DNA of 64,000 nucleotides from Janthinobacterium sp. FW305-129 (GTDB lineage: Bacteria > Pseudomonadota > Gammaproteobacteria > Burkholderiales > Burkholderiaceae_D). Every line of letters starts with the position of its first letter. Positions within the stretch are counted from its first letter, which is position 1. The notes under the pieces are model-generated. The model had not been told where the DNA came from. It did not search any database and worked only from the letters and a program-made list of their open reading frames with translations. The DNA lies in the NCBI RefSeq assembly GCF_020858115.1, contig NZ_JACYMM010000006.1:1-64000 (forward strand), in the 5' to 3' direction. Position numbers and translations under genes: made by a program. Of this stretch, positions 8,321 to 15,990 are shown one piece after another.

Positions 8321-9202
8321 TCACGCCGCCAGTGCTGCCCGCACACTGCCGTCCGCGCCGGCCAACAATGCCTGTGCCTGGTTTGTGTTGATTTTTTTGA
8401 TCAAGGCAACAATCGCCACCTTGACGTGATAGTGGCATTGCTCCAGCACGGCCCTGGCCTGCGCCTCGCTGGCGCCCGTGGCATGCATGGTCAGACGCAC
8501 GGCCCGCCAGATCAGCTTGGCGTTGGTCGGCTTCAAGTCTACCATCAAGTTTCCGTAAGTTTTGTGCAAACCCACCATCAGAGCGCTGGAAATCGTGTTC
8601 AGGGTGATTTTTTGCGCCGTGCCCGCTTTCAGACGCGTGCTGCCGGAAATGACTTCCATACCCGTGTCGAGCACGATGCCGCATTGCGCCTCGTGCGCCA
8701 CGGGGGCGTCCACATTGTTGGCGATGCCTATGGTCAAGGCGCCCGCCTTGCGCGCGGCCAGCAAGGCGCCCAGCACGTACGGCGTGGCGCCGGAGGCGGC
8801 CAGCAGGATCACCACGTCATTTACTTGCGGCAACAGGGCCAGCACATCGCGCTCGCCTTGCTGTACATCATCTTCCGCCCCTTCGACGGCCGTGAACATG
8901 GCGCCCGCGCCGCCGGCCAGGATCGCGACGGCCCGCTCGGGCGGCCAGGAGAACGTGGGAGTCAATTCAACGCTGTCGAGCACGCCCAGGCGTCCCGACG
9001 TGCCCGCACCCACGTACAGCAGGCGTCCGCCGGCGGCGATGCGGGGCAGGGCGGCCGTGATGGCGGCAGCGATTTGCGGCGAGGCCAGCCGCACGGCTTC
9101 GACGGCCCAGAACTGGTCATCGACCAGCGCCGCCACCAGTTGCTCCACCGGATACAGGTCCAGATCCGGATGCCGCCGGCTCGGGGTTTCAGTTTTCAAC
9201 AT
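8321..9202 (-). CDS. murQ: N-acetylmuramic acid 6-phosphate etherase
   Basis: Cytoplasmic SIS-fold lyase that removes D-lactate from MurNAc-6-phosphate to give GlcNAc-6-phosphate. The 293-residue protein matches MurQ over its full length: AAGGRLLYVGAGTSGRLGVLD near residue 60 is the sugar-phosphate binding loop, followed by ELTPTFSWP and a second SIS-type segment ILLAASGATPYVLGAL. The C-terminal part has the small helical UBA-like end. I take the ATG at 9202 (MLKTETPSRRHP); an in-frame ATG 14 codons upstream is less likely. It is the first gene of the leftward recycling run and is divergent from the AraC-family gene. Confidence 0.93.
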   Translation of the reverse strand: MLKTETPSRRHPDLDLYPVEQLVAALVDDQFWAVEAVRLASPQIAAAITAALPRIAAGGRLLYVGAGTSGRLGVLDSVELTPTFSWPPERAVAILAGGAGAMFTAVEGAEDDVQQGERDVLALLPQVNDVVILLAASGATPYVLGALLAARKAGALTIGIANNVDAPVAHEAQCGIVLDTGMEVISGSTRLKAGTAQKITLNTISSALMVGLHKTYGNLMVDLKPTNAKLIWRAVRLTMHATGASEAQARAVLEQCHYHVKVAIVALIKKINTNQAQALLAGADGSVRAALAA

Positions 9203-9387
9203 GATTTCAGAACATGGTTGAAGGTGAAACCAGTTTAATACCAACGAGCAAGATCAACCATGAAAGGTTGGCGGGCGGGCATAACGGGAGTTTATGGCTG
9301 ATGCAGGACGTGGTGTACTACTTGTACTTCGATACGCTCCCGTTTGTGTCTATACTTGGGTTCGACGCCCTAATTCACGACACGCCC

Positions 9388-10446
9388 ATGATCGCTCGCC
9401 AATTGCTGTTCCTGTTTAGCGCCCTGGGCGCCATCAACGGCATTTTTCTGGCCGTCTATTTTTTCAGCCGCCGGCCTCGCTGCCTGGCCGATTGCATGCT
9501 CGGTGCATTGCTGCTTGCCGTGGGGGTGCGCACCGCCAAATCCGCCTTCCTCTACTTCAACCCGGCGATCGCCATCGAATTCCGCCAGCTGGGCCTGTCA
9601 GCTTGCCTGCTGATCGGCCCCTTGACCTATCTGTATGTGCGCGCTTTCATCGCCGGGCGCGCGCAACTGCCTGCCGGCCAAGAATGGCGCTGGCATCTCG
9701 GCCTGTCCTTCCTGCTGATAGGCATAGGCGTTGCCTTTCCGTATTCCGCGTATCGTGCTGTGTGGAACCAGTCGAGCCATGCCATTCATGTGTTCTGGTT
9801 ATGCTACCTGCTGGCAACTGCCAAGTTGCTCTGGCAAAGCCGCCATGCATGGCTGAACGACGGACAGCGGATGGCGACCGGCAGCGTACTCCTGCTGAGC
9901 GTCTTTGCAGGCAGCGGTGTCATGCTGGCGGCGTACGCGAGCACGCCGTTCACGTCGTATATTGTCGGCGCCTTGTCATTTACCTTCTCGCTGCATGTCG
10001 CGGTCATGGTCTTTCTGCTGAGAAAGGAAACCTCGACGCCTTCCGACCCGAGGCAGAAGTACCAGAACAGCCGCCTGACGCACGAAGATGCGCTTGCCGT
10101 GCTCGCTGCGCTGGAACAACAGATGAGCGGGCAGAAATCCTATCTGAATCCGAACCTCACCCTGGCGCAACTGGCCAAACGGGCAGGGTGCACGCAGGCG
10201 CAGGTGTCGCAAGTGCTGAATGACAAGCTGAGCAAGAGCTTCACCACCTACGTCAACGAATACCGTATCGCCGAAGCGAAACAGGTCTTGGCCGACGAGC
10301 CGCAACTGAACATGGATACCGTTGCCGAGCGCTGCGGGTTCAATTCCAGTTCCACCTTCTACTCAGCCTTCAAGAAAGTTACTGGGCAGACACCCGCCAG
10401 CTTCCGCGCCCAATCCAGCCCGGCGGCCAGGGCCGTTTCCGCGTAA
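9388..10446 (+). CDS. AraC-family regulator with N-terminal membrane domain
   Basis: About 352 residues. The N-terminal two-thirds has around seven hydrophobic helices (starting LLFLFSALGAINGIFLAVYF), and the C-terminal ~100 residues form an AraC-type double HTH (LAQLAKRAGCTQAQVSQVLN and MDTVAERCGFNSSSTFYSAF). Such proteins sense through the membrane domain and bind DNA from the membrane. The frame is open from 9214, but the ATG at 9388 directly before the first helix is the better start. It is followed on the same strand by the secreted DJ-1-type gene, its likely target. Confidence 0.82.
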   Translation: MIARQLLFLFSALGAINGIFLAVYFFSRRPRCLADCMLGALLLAVGVRTAKSAFLYFNPAIAIEFRQLGLSACLLIGPLTYLYVRAFIAGRAQLPAGQEWRWHLGLSFLLIGIGVAFPYSAYRAVWNQSSHAIHVFWLCYLLATAKLLWQSRHAWLNDGQRMATGSVLLLSVFAGSGVMLAAYASTPFTSYIVGALSFTFSLHVAVMVFLLRKETSTPSDPRQKYQNSRLTHEDALAVLAALEQQMSGQKSYLNPNLTLAQLAKRAGCTQAQVSQVLNDKLSKSFTTYVNEYRIAEAKQVLADEPQLNMDTVAERCGFNSSSTFYSAFKKVTGQTPASFRAQSSPAARAVSA

Positions 10447-10451
10447 AACCG

Positions 10452-10473
10452 CTCCGGAATCGCCATTCCGGAG
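10452..10473 (+). terminator. Hairpin after the AraC gene
   Basis: CTCCGGAAT and its exact complement form a 9-bp stem with a CGCC loop six bases after the stop codon at 10444-10446. No T-run follows, so termination would be weak. Confidence 0.5.
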
Positions 10474-10512
10474 TCTGAAATCATGTTTGGCGACATCAAC
10501 TCCCCTGCATTT

Positions 10513-10561
10513 CGATAACTTATCGACCAGCAACGACCTGCAATAGTCGTTGCTCCGATAA
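10513..10561. promoter_or_regulatory. Clustered inverted repeats upstream of the DJ-1 gene
   Basis: CGATAA (10513-10518), TTATCG (10520-10525) and CGATAA (10556-10561) are copies of one half-site. AGCAACGAC (10529-10537) and GTCGTTGCT (10546-10554) form a further perfect 9-bp dyad between them. The cluster ends 27 bp before the DJ-1 gene start. An operator for the preceding AraC regulator is the simplest reading; a structured 5' leader is the alternative. Confidence 0.55.
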
Positions 10562-10588
10562 ACGCAGTTATTCATTCAGGGTAAAGTC

Positions 10589-11722
10589 ATGATTCAGTTT
10601 TTATTGCGAACGGTACTCGCCTGTTGCTTGCTCGGCAGCGCCGCCGCCGGCACCGCCGCAACCGCAGACCAGGACGAAAATGCCATCCGGGAAACCGTGC
10701 GCTTGTATCTGCACGGCACCAGCTTCAACGTACCGGACGAGATCAACCAGGCCTTCCATACCACCGCCCGCCTTTACCTGGACGGCAAAAACGATACGGA
10801 ATGGGAGCTCAGCGGTCCGGAATACGCCAAACTCTTTCCCCAGGAGAAAATAGGCCAATTCAATGGGCGCCACGGGCGACTGATCAAGGTGGAGGCGAGC
10901 GGCAAGGTGGCCACCGCCAAGGCCGAGATCCACATTCCCCAGCAAGGGGTACGCTATGTGGATGTCTTTCTTTTGAAAAAGATCGCCGGCAACTGGAAGA
11001 TCATCAGCAAGTCGGCCGATCGCGAGCCCGCAGCCCCGCGCCATGCACGCAAAGTGCTGCTGGTCGTATCAAATGTGCATCAATATCCCGGTACAAAAAT
11101 TAACGCGGGCAATAATTTTCCCGAGCTGGCCTATACCTATGATGCCTTTCGCAAAGCAGGGTACGCGGTCGACTTCGTCAGTCCCGAGGGAGGCGCCATT
11201 CCCCTGGAAATGATCGTCACGTCGGACGAGTTGCTCAAAAAGCATCTGTACGACAGTGATTTCATGTGGGCACTGGCCCATACCAAGCCCGTTTCCGAGG
11301 TCAGGGCAGACGAGTATGCGGGCATGGCTTTCGTCGGCGGCGGCGCGGCCATCGTCGGCATCCCGGACAACAAGCCGCTGCAGGACATCGCTATGCGTAT
11401 CTACGAGCAACAAGGAGGGGTGATCGCGGCCATCTGCCATGGCACCGAGGGCATCAAGAATCTGAAGCTCAGTGACGGGACTTTCCTGATCCAGGGCAAG
11501 GTGCTCACCTCGTTCCCCGATGCGTATCTCAACAAGGAATCGCCGGTATACAAGGCCTATCCCTTCTCGGCGGAAGCCAGCATCAAGCGCCATGGCGGCA
11601 TTTTCCGGCACGGCGCCAACGGCAAGAGTCACGTCGAGGTCGATGGCCGGCTGGTGACCGGCATGAGCTGGGAGTCATCCGTCGGCGTGGCCGAATCCAT
11701 GATCCGCCTGATCGCGCAGTAG
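10589..11722 (+). CDS. Exported DJ-1/PfpI protein with N-terminal NTF2-like (lumazine-binding-type) domain
   Basis: 377 residues: a cleavable-looking signal peptide (about 1-24), an NTF2-like domain resembling the putative lumazine-binding family (about 28-145, with the FNGRHGRLIKVEASGKVATAKAEI core cut here to its start), and a DJ-1/PfpI domain (about 150-377). The latter has the nucleophile-elbow AAICHGTEG with a candidate catalytic Cys. The fusion and the export signal are both uncommon for DJ-1 proteins, which usually act in the cytoplasm as glyoxalases, chaperones or amidases. It follows the AraC gene on the same strand. Function unknown. Confidence 0.75.
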   Translation: MIQFLLRTVLACCLLGSAAAGTAATADQDENAIRETVRLYLHGTSFNVPDEINQAFHTTARLYLDGKNDTEWELSGPEYAKLFPQEKIGQFNGRHGRLIKVEASGKVATAKAEIHIPQQGVRYVDVFLLKKIAGNWKIISKSADREPAAPRHARKVLLVVSNVHQYPGTKINAGNNFPELAYTYDAFRKAGYAVDFVSPEGGAIPLEMIVTSDELLKKHLYDSDFMWALAHTKPVSEVRADEYAGMAFVGGGAAIVGIPDNKPLQDIAMRIYEQQGGVIAAICHGTEGIKNLKLSDGTFLIQGKVLTSFPDAYLNKESPVYKAYPFSAEASIKRHGGIFRHGANGKSHVEVDGRLVTGMSWESSVGVAESMIRLIAQ

Positions 11723-11724
11723 CT

Positions 11725-12465
11725 TTATGGAGAACGGCGCATTTCCGCCACGAAGTCGTAATGGTCGCTGCGGCAATACGAATGCGTCAGTTCCACCGCT
11801 TCGCCCGAGTCCAGGTAGGCGATGCGCGTGATGAACAGCACGGCCTGGCCATCGGGGATGCCCAGCTGCTTGGCCAGCACGTCCGTCGCATTCATGGCGC
11901 GGATGTGCTGCAAGGCGCGCACGGGGGCCTTCTTGATGCTGCTCAAGTATTCGTACAGCGAGTCGCCCATGGCGGCCGGGTCCGGCACCACGCTGAAGGG
12001 CAGCACGCTCACTTCATATGCCATCACCACGTCGTCGGCCAAGCGCAAGCGCTCCAGGCGCGCCACTTTCGTGTTCTGCGCCAGGCCCAGGCTCAGCTGT
12101 TCATCGCTGCTGGCGATGACGACTTCGCGCTTGAGCCAGCGCGAGCCGGGACGGTAGCCGCGCTGCTGCAGCTGCTCGGAAAAGCTCGACAGGTTCGACA
12201 GGGGCTGCTCGATGCGCGGGGCAATATAGTTGCCCGAACCACGGCGGCGCACGACGAGGCCTTGCTCGACCAATTGATCGATGGCCTTGCGGGCAGTCAC
12301 GCGCGATACGTCGAGCAGTTCGGACAGGGTACGTTCGGATGGCAGGGCCTGGTCTACCTGGTAGCGGCCGTTGCGTACGTCATCGCTCAGCTTGCGGGCG
12401 ATCTGCATATATAAAGGCGAATTGTCATTTAAATCGACCTTGAGTTCTACGCTGGTCTGGCTCAT
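11725..12465 (-). CDS. GntR-family regulator (HutC/NagR-like, UTRA domain)
   Basis: 246 residues. N-terminal GntR winged HTH (about 12-80; LPSERTLSELLDVSRVTARKAIDQL) and a C-terminal UTRA ligand domain (about 95-240). This arrangement is shared with NagR/YvoA, which senses GlcN-6-P or GlcNAc-6-P, the product of MurQ. It is divergent from the serine-hydrolase gene and convergent with the DJ-1 gene, with two bases between stops. A role in controlling amino-sugar or cell-wall recycling genes is a reasonable guess only; no operator was identified. Confidence 0.85.
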   Translation of the reverse strand: MSQTSVELKVDLNDNSPLYMQIARKLSDDVRNGRYQVDQALPSERTLSELLDVSRVTARKAIDQLVEQGLVVRRRGSGNYIAPRIEQPLSNLSSFSEQLQQRGYRPGSRWLKREVVIASSDEQLSLGLAQNTKVARLERLRLADDVVMAYEVSVLPFSVVPDPAAMGDSLYEYLSSIKKAPVRALQHIRAMNATDVLAKQLGIPDGQAVLFITRIAYLDSGEAVELTHSYCRSDHYDFVAEMRRSP

Positions 12466-12691
12466 ACAGTTCTCCTTGTCCTCCTAGTGTAATAGCGATG
12501 GCGCTTGCGCGTAGCCCGTCCACCCATGAATAAATGGAAAATGGGCATAAATAACGGTTATACATTTAAAAAAACGATGTTTTACCGTACGTATAGCTTT
12601 GCATTATAGATAAATAAGCAATTTTCATTAGCCATGGAAACCATCGCGTTCTATGCTGGCGGCGCATCCACCACAGCGCGAAACAGGAAAC

Positions 12692-14029
12692 ATGCATAAC
12701 AAACTAACGGGTTTATTGGGCTTGCTACTGCTGGGAACGACCTGGACGGCGCTGGCCGCCCCGCCCGGCAGCGGCAGCGAACAGCTGGTGCAACACGAAC
12801 AGCAGCGCGCGCTCGATGCGGCCCTGTCCGCCATCGTAGATGATGCGGTCCACCCGCTGGCCAGCCTGTCCGTGCTGGCCATCCGCCATGGAAAAGTGTC
12901 GTATCAGCAACAATTCGGCTACCGGCACATCGGTGCCACGCCGGCGGAAAACCTGCCCGTGACGCCGGCCACCCTGTTCCGTATCGCTTCCGTATCGAAG
13001 ATGATGACGACCCTGGGCCTGATGCGCCTGGTCGAACAGGGCAAGCTGAGTCTGGATCAGGACGTGGGCATCTATTTAGGCTTTTCCCTGCGCAACCCGC
13101 ATTTTCCCCAGCGGCCCGTGACCTTGCGCAGCCTGCTCAGCCACACTTCCTCGCTGCGCGACGCGGGCGGCTATGCCTGGGGCCCCGAACGCAGCCTGCG
13201 CGACGTGTTGACGGCCGGCGGCGACGCGATGTGGGATTCCAGCGCGGCGCCCGGCCGCTACTTTACGTATTCCAACCTGAACTGGGGCGTGATCGGCACC
13301 GTGATGGAGCAAGTCACGGGCGAGCGCTTCGACTTGCTGATGCGGCGCCTGCTGCTCGATCCCCTCGATGTGCGCGGCGGTTACCACCCGGCGGCATTTT
13401 CTAGGGAAGAGCTGGCGAATACGGCCACCCTGTACCGCAAGCGCGCGCCGGACACGGAAGAGTGGCGGCCAGCCGGCCCCTGGATCGCCCAGGCCGACGA
13501 TTTTGACCAGCGCCCGCCGGCCGGCCTGGCCAACTATGTGATCGGCAGCAACGCCACCGTCTTCAGTCCCACGGGCGGCTTGCGCATCTCCGCCGCAGGG
13601 CTGGGCACCGTCATGCAGATGCTGCTCGACGGCGGACGCTACCGGAATCAGCAGCTGTTGCAACCGGCCAGCATCGCCCTGATGTTTGGCCGGCAATGGC
13701 AGCTGGCGCCAGACGCCCGCAATGGCGACAGCGAACGGGGCTTGTACCGCGCATGGGGCCTGGGCAACCAGCAATTCGATGCGGTGGAAGGACAGGGCAA
13801 CGGCCTGGTCGAGGGCGCCAGTTTTCATGCAGTAGGCCACCTGGGCGACGCGTATGGCCTCGTCTCCGCCTTCGTGCTCGATTTCAAGCACAAGAATGGC
13901 ATGGTGATGCTGGTGGGCGGCACAGGCAGCGATCCCGAACGCTATCCGGGCACGTATTCCGCCATGGGCCGCGGCGAGGAATTGATACTCACCACCTTAT
14001 ACCGTGGTGCGATTGACAAGCATGAATAA
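12692..14029 (+). CDS. Serine hydrolase of the beta-lactamase/D-aminopeptidase family (S12)
   Basis: 445 residues with an N-terminal signal peptide (about 1-22). The active-site motifs of class C beta-lactamase-like enzymes are present: SxxK at residues 100-103 (SVSK), YxN in TYSNLNWG, and a C-terminal HLG in place of KTG (AVGHLGDA). That HxG triad is usual for S12 D,D-peptidases and esterases rather than true AmpC. I use the ATG at 12692, preceded by AGGAAA; the frame is open from 12653. Periplasmic. Its neighbours suggest cleavage of D-Ala-containing peptides, but an esterase is possible. Confidence 0.82.
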   Translation: MHNKLTGLLGLLLLGTTWTALAAPPGSGSEQLVQHEQQRALDAALSAIVDDAVHPLASLSVLAIRHGKVSYQQQFGYRHIGATPAENLPVTPATLFRIASVSKMMTTLGLMRLVEQGKLSLDQDVGIYLGFSLRNPHFPQRPVTLRSLLSHTSSLRDAGGYAWGPERSLRDVLTAGGDAMWDSSAAPGRYFTYSNLNWGVIGTVMEQVTGERFDLLMRRLLLDPLDVRGGYHPAAFSREELANTATLYRKRAPDTEEWRPAGPWIAQADDFDQRPPAGLANYVIGSNATVFSPTGGLRISAAGLGTVMQMLLDGGRYRNQQLLQPASIALMFGRQWQLAPDARNGDSERGLYRAWGLGNQQFDAVEGQGNGLVEGASFHAVGHLGDAYGLVSAFVLDFKHKNGMVMLVGGTGSDPERYPGTYSAMGRGEELILTTLYRGAIDKHE

Positions 14030-14159
14030 TTCGCACAAAAATAGTGCATTCCTGAAAGTTATGGCTGCACCATGATGTTTCATTGGCTGCCGTGATGGCC
14101 AGCCTCTAAGCTCTCATCGAATGCTCCCGCACCATGGGGGCGCAACGCAGCGAGGCAAC

Positions 14160-15407
14160 ATGCAGCAACACGTCATCATCATCGGCGGCGGCGTCGTCGG
14201 CCTGACATCGGCCTGGTGGCTGGCCGAGGCCGGCTACAGGGTCACCTTACTGGAACGCAATGAACAGGTGGCGATCGCCGCCAGCTACCGCAATGGCGGC
14301 CAGCTCAGCTATCGCTATGTAGCGCCGCTGGCCGACGCGGGCGTGCCCTTGAAAGCCCTGCAATGGCTGCTGCAGAAAGATGGCCCGCTGCGCTTCCGTC
14401 CCGAAGCGGACTGGCGCCAATGGCGCTGGCTGGCCAGTTTCTTGCGCAATTGCAACAGCGCCAGCAATGCCCGCACGACGGCCAAGCTGCTGCAACTGGG
14501 AGAATTAAGCCGCGCCGGCATGGCGCAGCTGGAGCTGACCGTGCCGCCGGAAGCGTATGCCTGGCGCGACGCGGGCAAACTCATCGTCTACCGCTCGCAC
14601 GCCATCTTCCAGCGCGCCGTGGCGCGGCCGGAATCGGAAGAGGCGCGCATCGTCTTGTCGCCGCTTGAAGCCGTACAGCGTGAACCGGCGCTGGCCGCCC
14701 TGCAGGGCGCGCTGGCGGGCGGCATCTTTACCGAAGGCGAGGCGGTGGCCGATTGCCACGCCTTTTGCCTGGCGCTGGAAGCGCGCCTGCTGCAGCACCC
14801 GAATTGTTCGCTCATCCTGAAAGGCGAGGCGCGCCGCCTCCTCGCGCACAAGGGCAGGATCACGGGCGTCGATACCAGCCTGGGCCTGCTGCAAGCGGAC
14901 CATTACGTGCTGGCGGCCGGCATCCAGAGCCGCGACCTGGCCGCCACGGCCGGCGTCTACCTGCCCCTGTATCCGCTGAAAGGCTACAGCCTGACGGCGC
15001 CCATCCGCGCACAGGACCGGGCGCCCGAGATCAGCATCACGGATTTCGAGCGCAAGGTGCTGTACGCGCGCATAGGCGGCGACCTGCGCGTGGCCGCCAT
15101 GGTCGACATGGTGGGCGCCGACAACAGCATCGACTGGAACCGCATCGCCGGCCTGACGCGGCTGGCGCGCGAAGCCATGCCGCACGGCGCCGATTACGAC
15201 CAGGCCACGGCCTGGGCCGGCCTGCGTCCCGCCACGCCGAACAGCGCGCCGCTGGTCGGTGCCAGCAAAGTTGCAAACCTGTGGCTCAACGTGGGCCATG
15301 GCCCGCTGGGCTTTACCTTTGCGGCCGGCACTGCGCGCATCCTGGCCGACTTGATGCAGAACAAGGCACCGCCGTTCGCGCTGGACTTCCTCGCGCCGCA
15401 AAAGTAG
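14160..15407 (+). CDS. FAD-dependent D-amino acid dehydrogenase (DadA-like)
   Basis: 415 residues. The N-terminal Rossmann motif (VIIIGGGVVGLTSAWWLAEAG) binds FAD, and the DadA signature YRNGGQLSY follows at about residue 45. The DAO fold continues to the C-terminal VGHGPLGFTFAAGTA. It is predicted to oxidise D-alanine or similar to the keto acid, passing electrons to the respiratory chain. The ATG at 14160 has a GAGG ribosome site. It follows the serine hydrolase on the same strand, so D-Ala released by cell-wall peptidases could be burned here. Substrate specificity is not provable from sequence. Confidence 0.85.
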   Translation: MQQHVIIIGGGVVGLTSAWWLAEAGYRVTLLERNEQVAIAASYRNGGQLSYRYVAPLADAGVPLKALQWLLQKDGPLRFRPEADWRQWRWLASFLRNCNSASNARTTAKLLQLGELSRAGMAQLELTVPPEAYAWRDAGKLIVYRSHAIFQRAVARPESEEARIVLSPLEAVQREPALAALQGALAGGIFTEGEAVADCHAFCLALEARLLQHPNCSLILKGEARRLLAHKGRITGVDTSLGLLQADHYVLAAGIQSRDLAATAGVYLPLYPLKGYSLTAPIRAQDRAPEISITDFERKVLYARIGGDLRVAAMVDMVGADNSIDWNRIAGLTRLAREAMPHGADYDQATAWAGLRPATPNSAPLVGASKVANLWLNVGHGPLGFTFAAGTARILADLMQNKAPPFALDFLAPQK

Positions 15408-15500
15408 GCGCAGCGGCAGCAACGGCGACCGGCGCCGCCGTTATGGCGGATAATTGCGGAACTTTCCTGTTCCCTCTTTTCTGTTGCATATCGTCAGCGC

Positions 15501-15950
15501 ATGTCCACACCCTCGAAATCCACCGCCTGCCCCTGTGGCGGCGCCTCCTACGCCAGCTGCTGCGGCCCGTATATTGCGGGCGACGCCTTGCCGCCCACGG
15601 CCGAAGCCCTGATGCGTTCGCGCTACACGGCCTTCACCTTGCGCGATGAAGCGTATCTGCGCGCCACCTGGCATGCCAGCACCCGTCCCGCCGACGCTTT
15701 ATTTGCGGAAGAAGAAAAAGTCCACTGGCTGGGACTTGAGGTAAAATCTGCTTTACGTTTACGTCAACGTAAAGCAGAATCAGCAGATCAAGCCGAAGAG
15801 ATACACCGCGATACCGTGGAATTCGTGGCCCGCTACAAGGTCAACGGCCGCGCGCACCGCCTGCATGAAGTGAGCCGCTTCGTGCGCGAGGCGGGCGAGG
15901 GCGGTGGCGCCCTGCGCTGGTTTTATCTCGACGGCAGTTTTCCCGAATAG
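15501..15950 (+). CDS. ychJ: YchJ/UPF0225 family SEC-C protein with a palindromic insertion
   Basis: 149 residues. The N-terminal SEC-C zinc motif (CPCGGASYASCCGPYI) is followed by the NTF2-like YchJ domain (ALMRSRYTAFTLRDEAYLRATWH, then VEFVARYKVNGRAHRLHEVSRFVRE). Family function is unknown. Oddly, a stretch of about 20 residues rich in Arg, Gln and Ala (about 77-97) separates two core strands that normally sit closer together. It is encoded by a perfect 13-bp inverted repeat (15747-15778), which looks like an in-frame insertion. It lies 40 bp before liuB and may be co-transcribed with it. Confidence 0.82.
   Translation: MSTPSKSTACPCGGASYASCCGPYIAGDALPPTAEALMRSRYTAFTLRDEAYLRATWHASTRPADALFAEEEKVHWLGLEVKSALRLRQRKAESADQAEEIHRDTVEFVARYKVNGRAHRLHEVSRFVREAGEGGGALRWFYLDGSFPE
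15747..15778. repeat. Perfect inverted repeat inside ychJ
   Basis: TCTGCTTTACGTT (15747-15759) and AACGTAAAGCAGA (15766-15778) are exact complements around a 6-nt loop. It interrupts the ychJ coding sequence without breaking frame. The short palindrome, more AT-rich than its surroundings, resembles a REP-like or other small mobile palindromic unit. Confidence 0.65.
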
Positions 15951-15990
15951 CGCGACCCGAGAGACCGGGCGATCATAAAAAGGAACCGCA

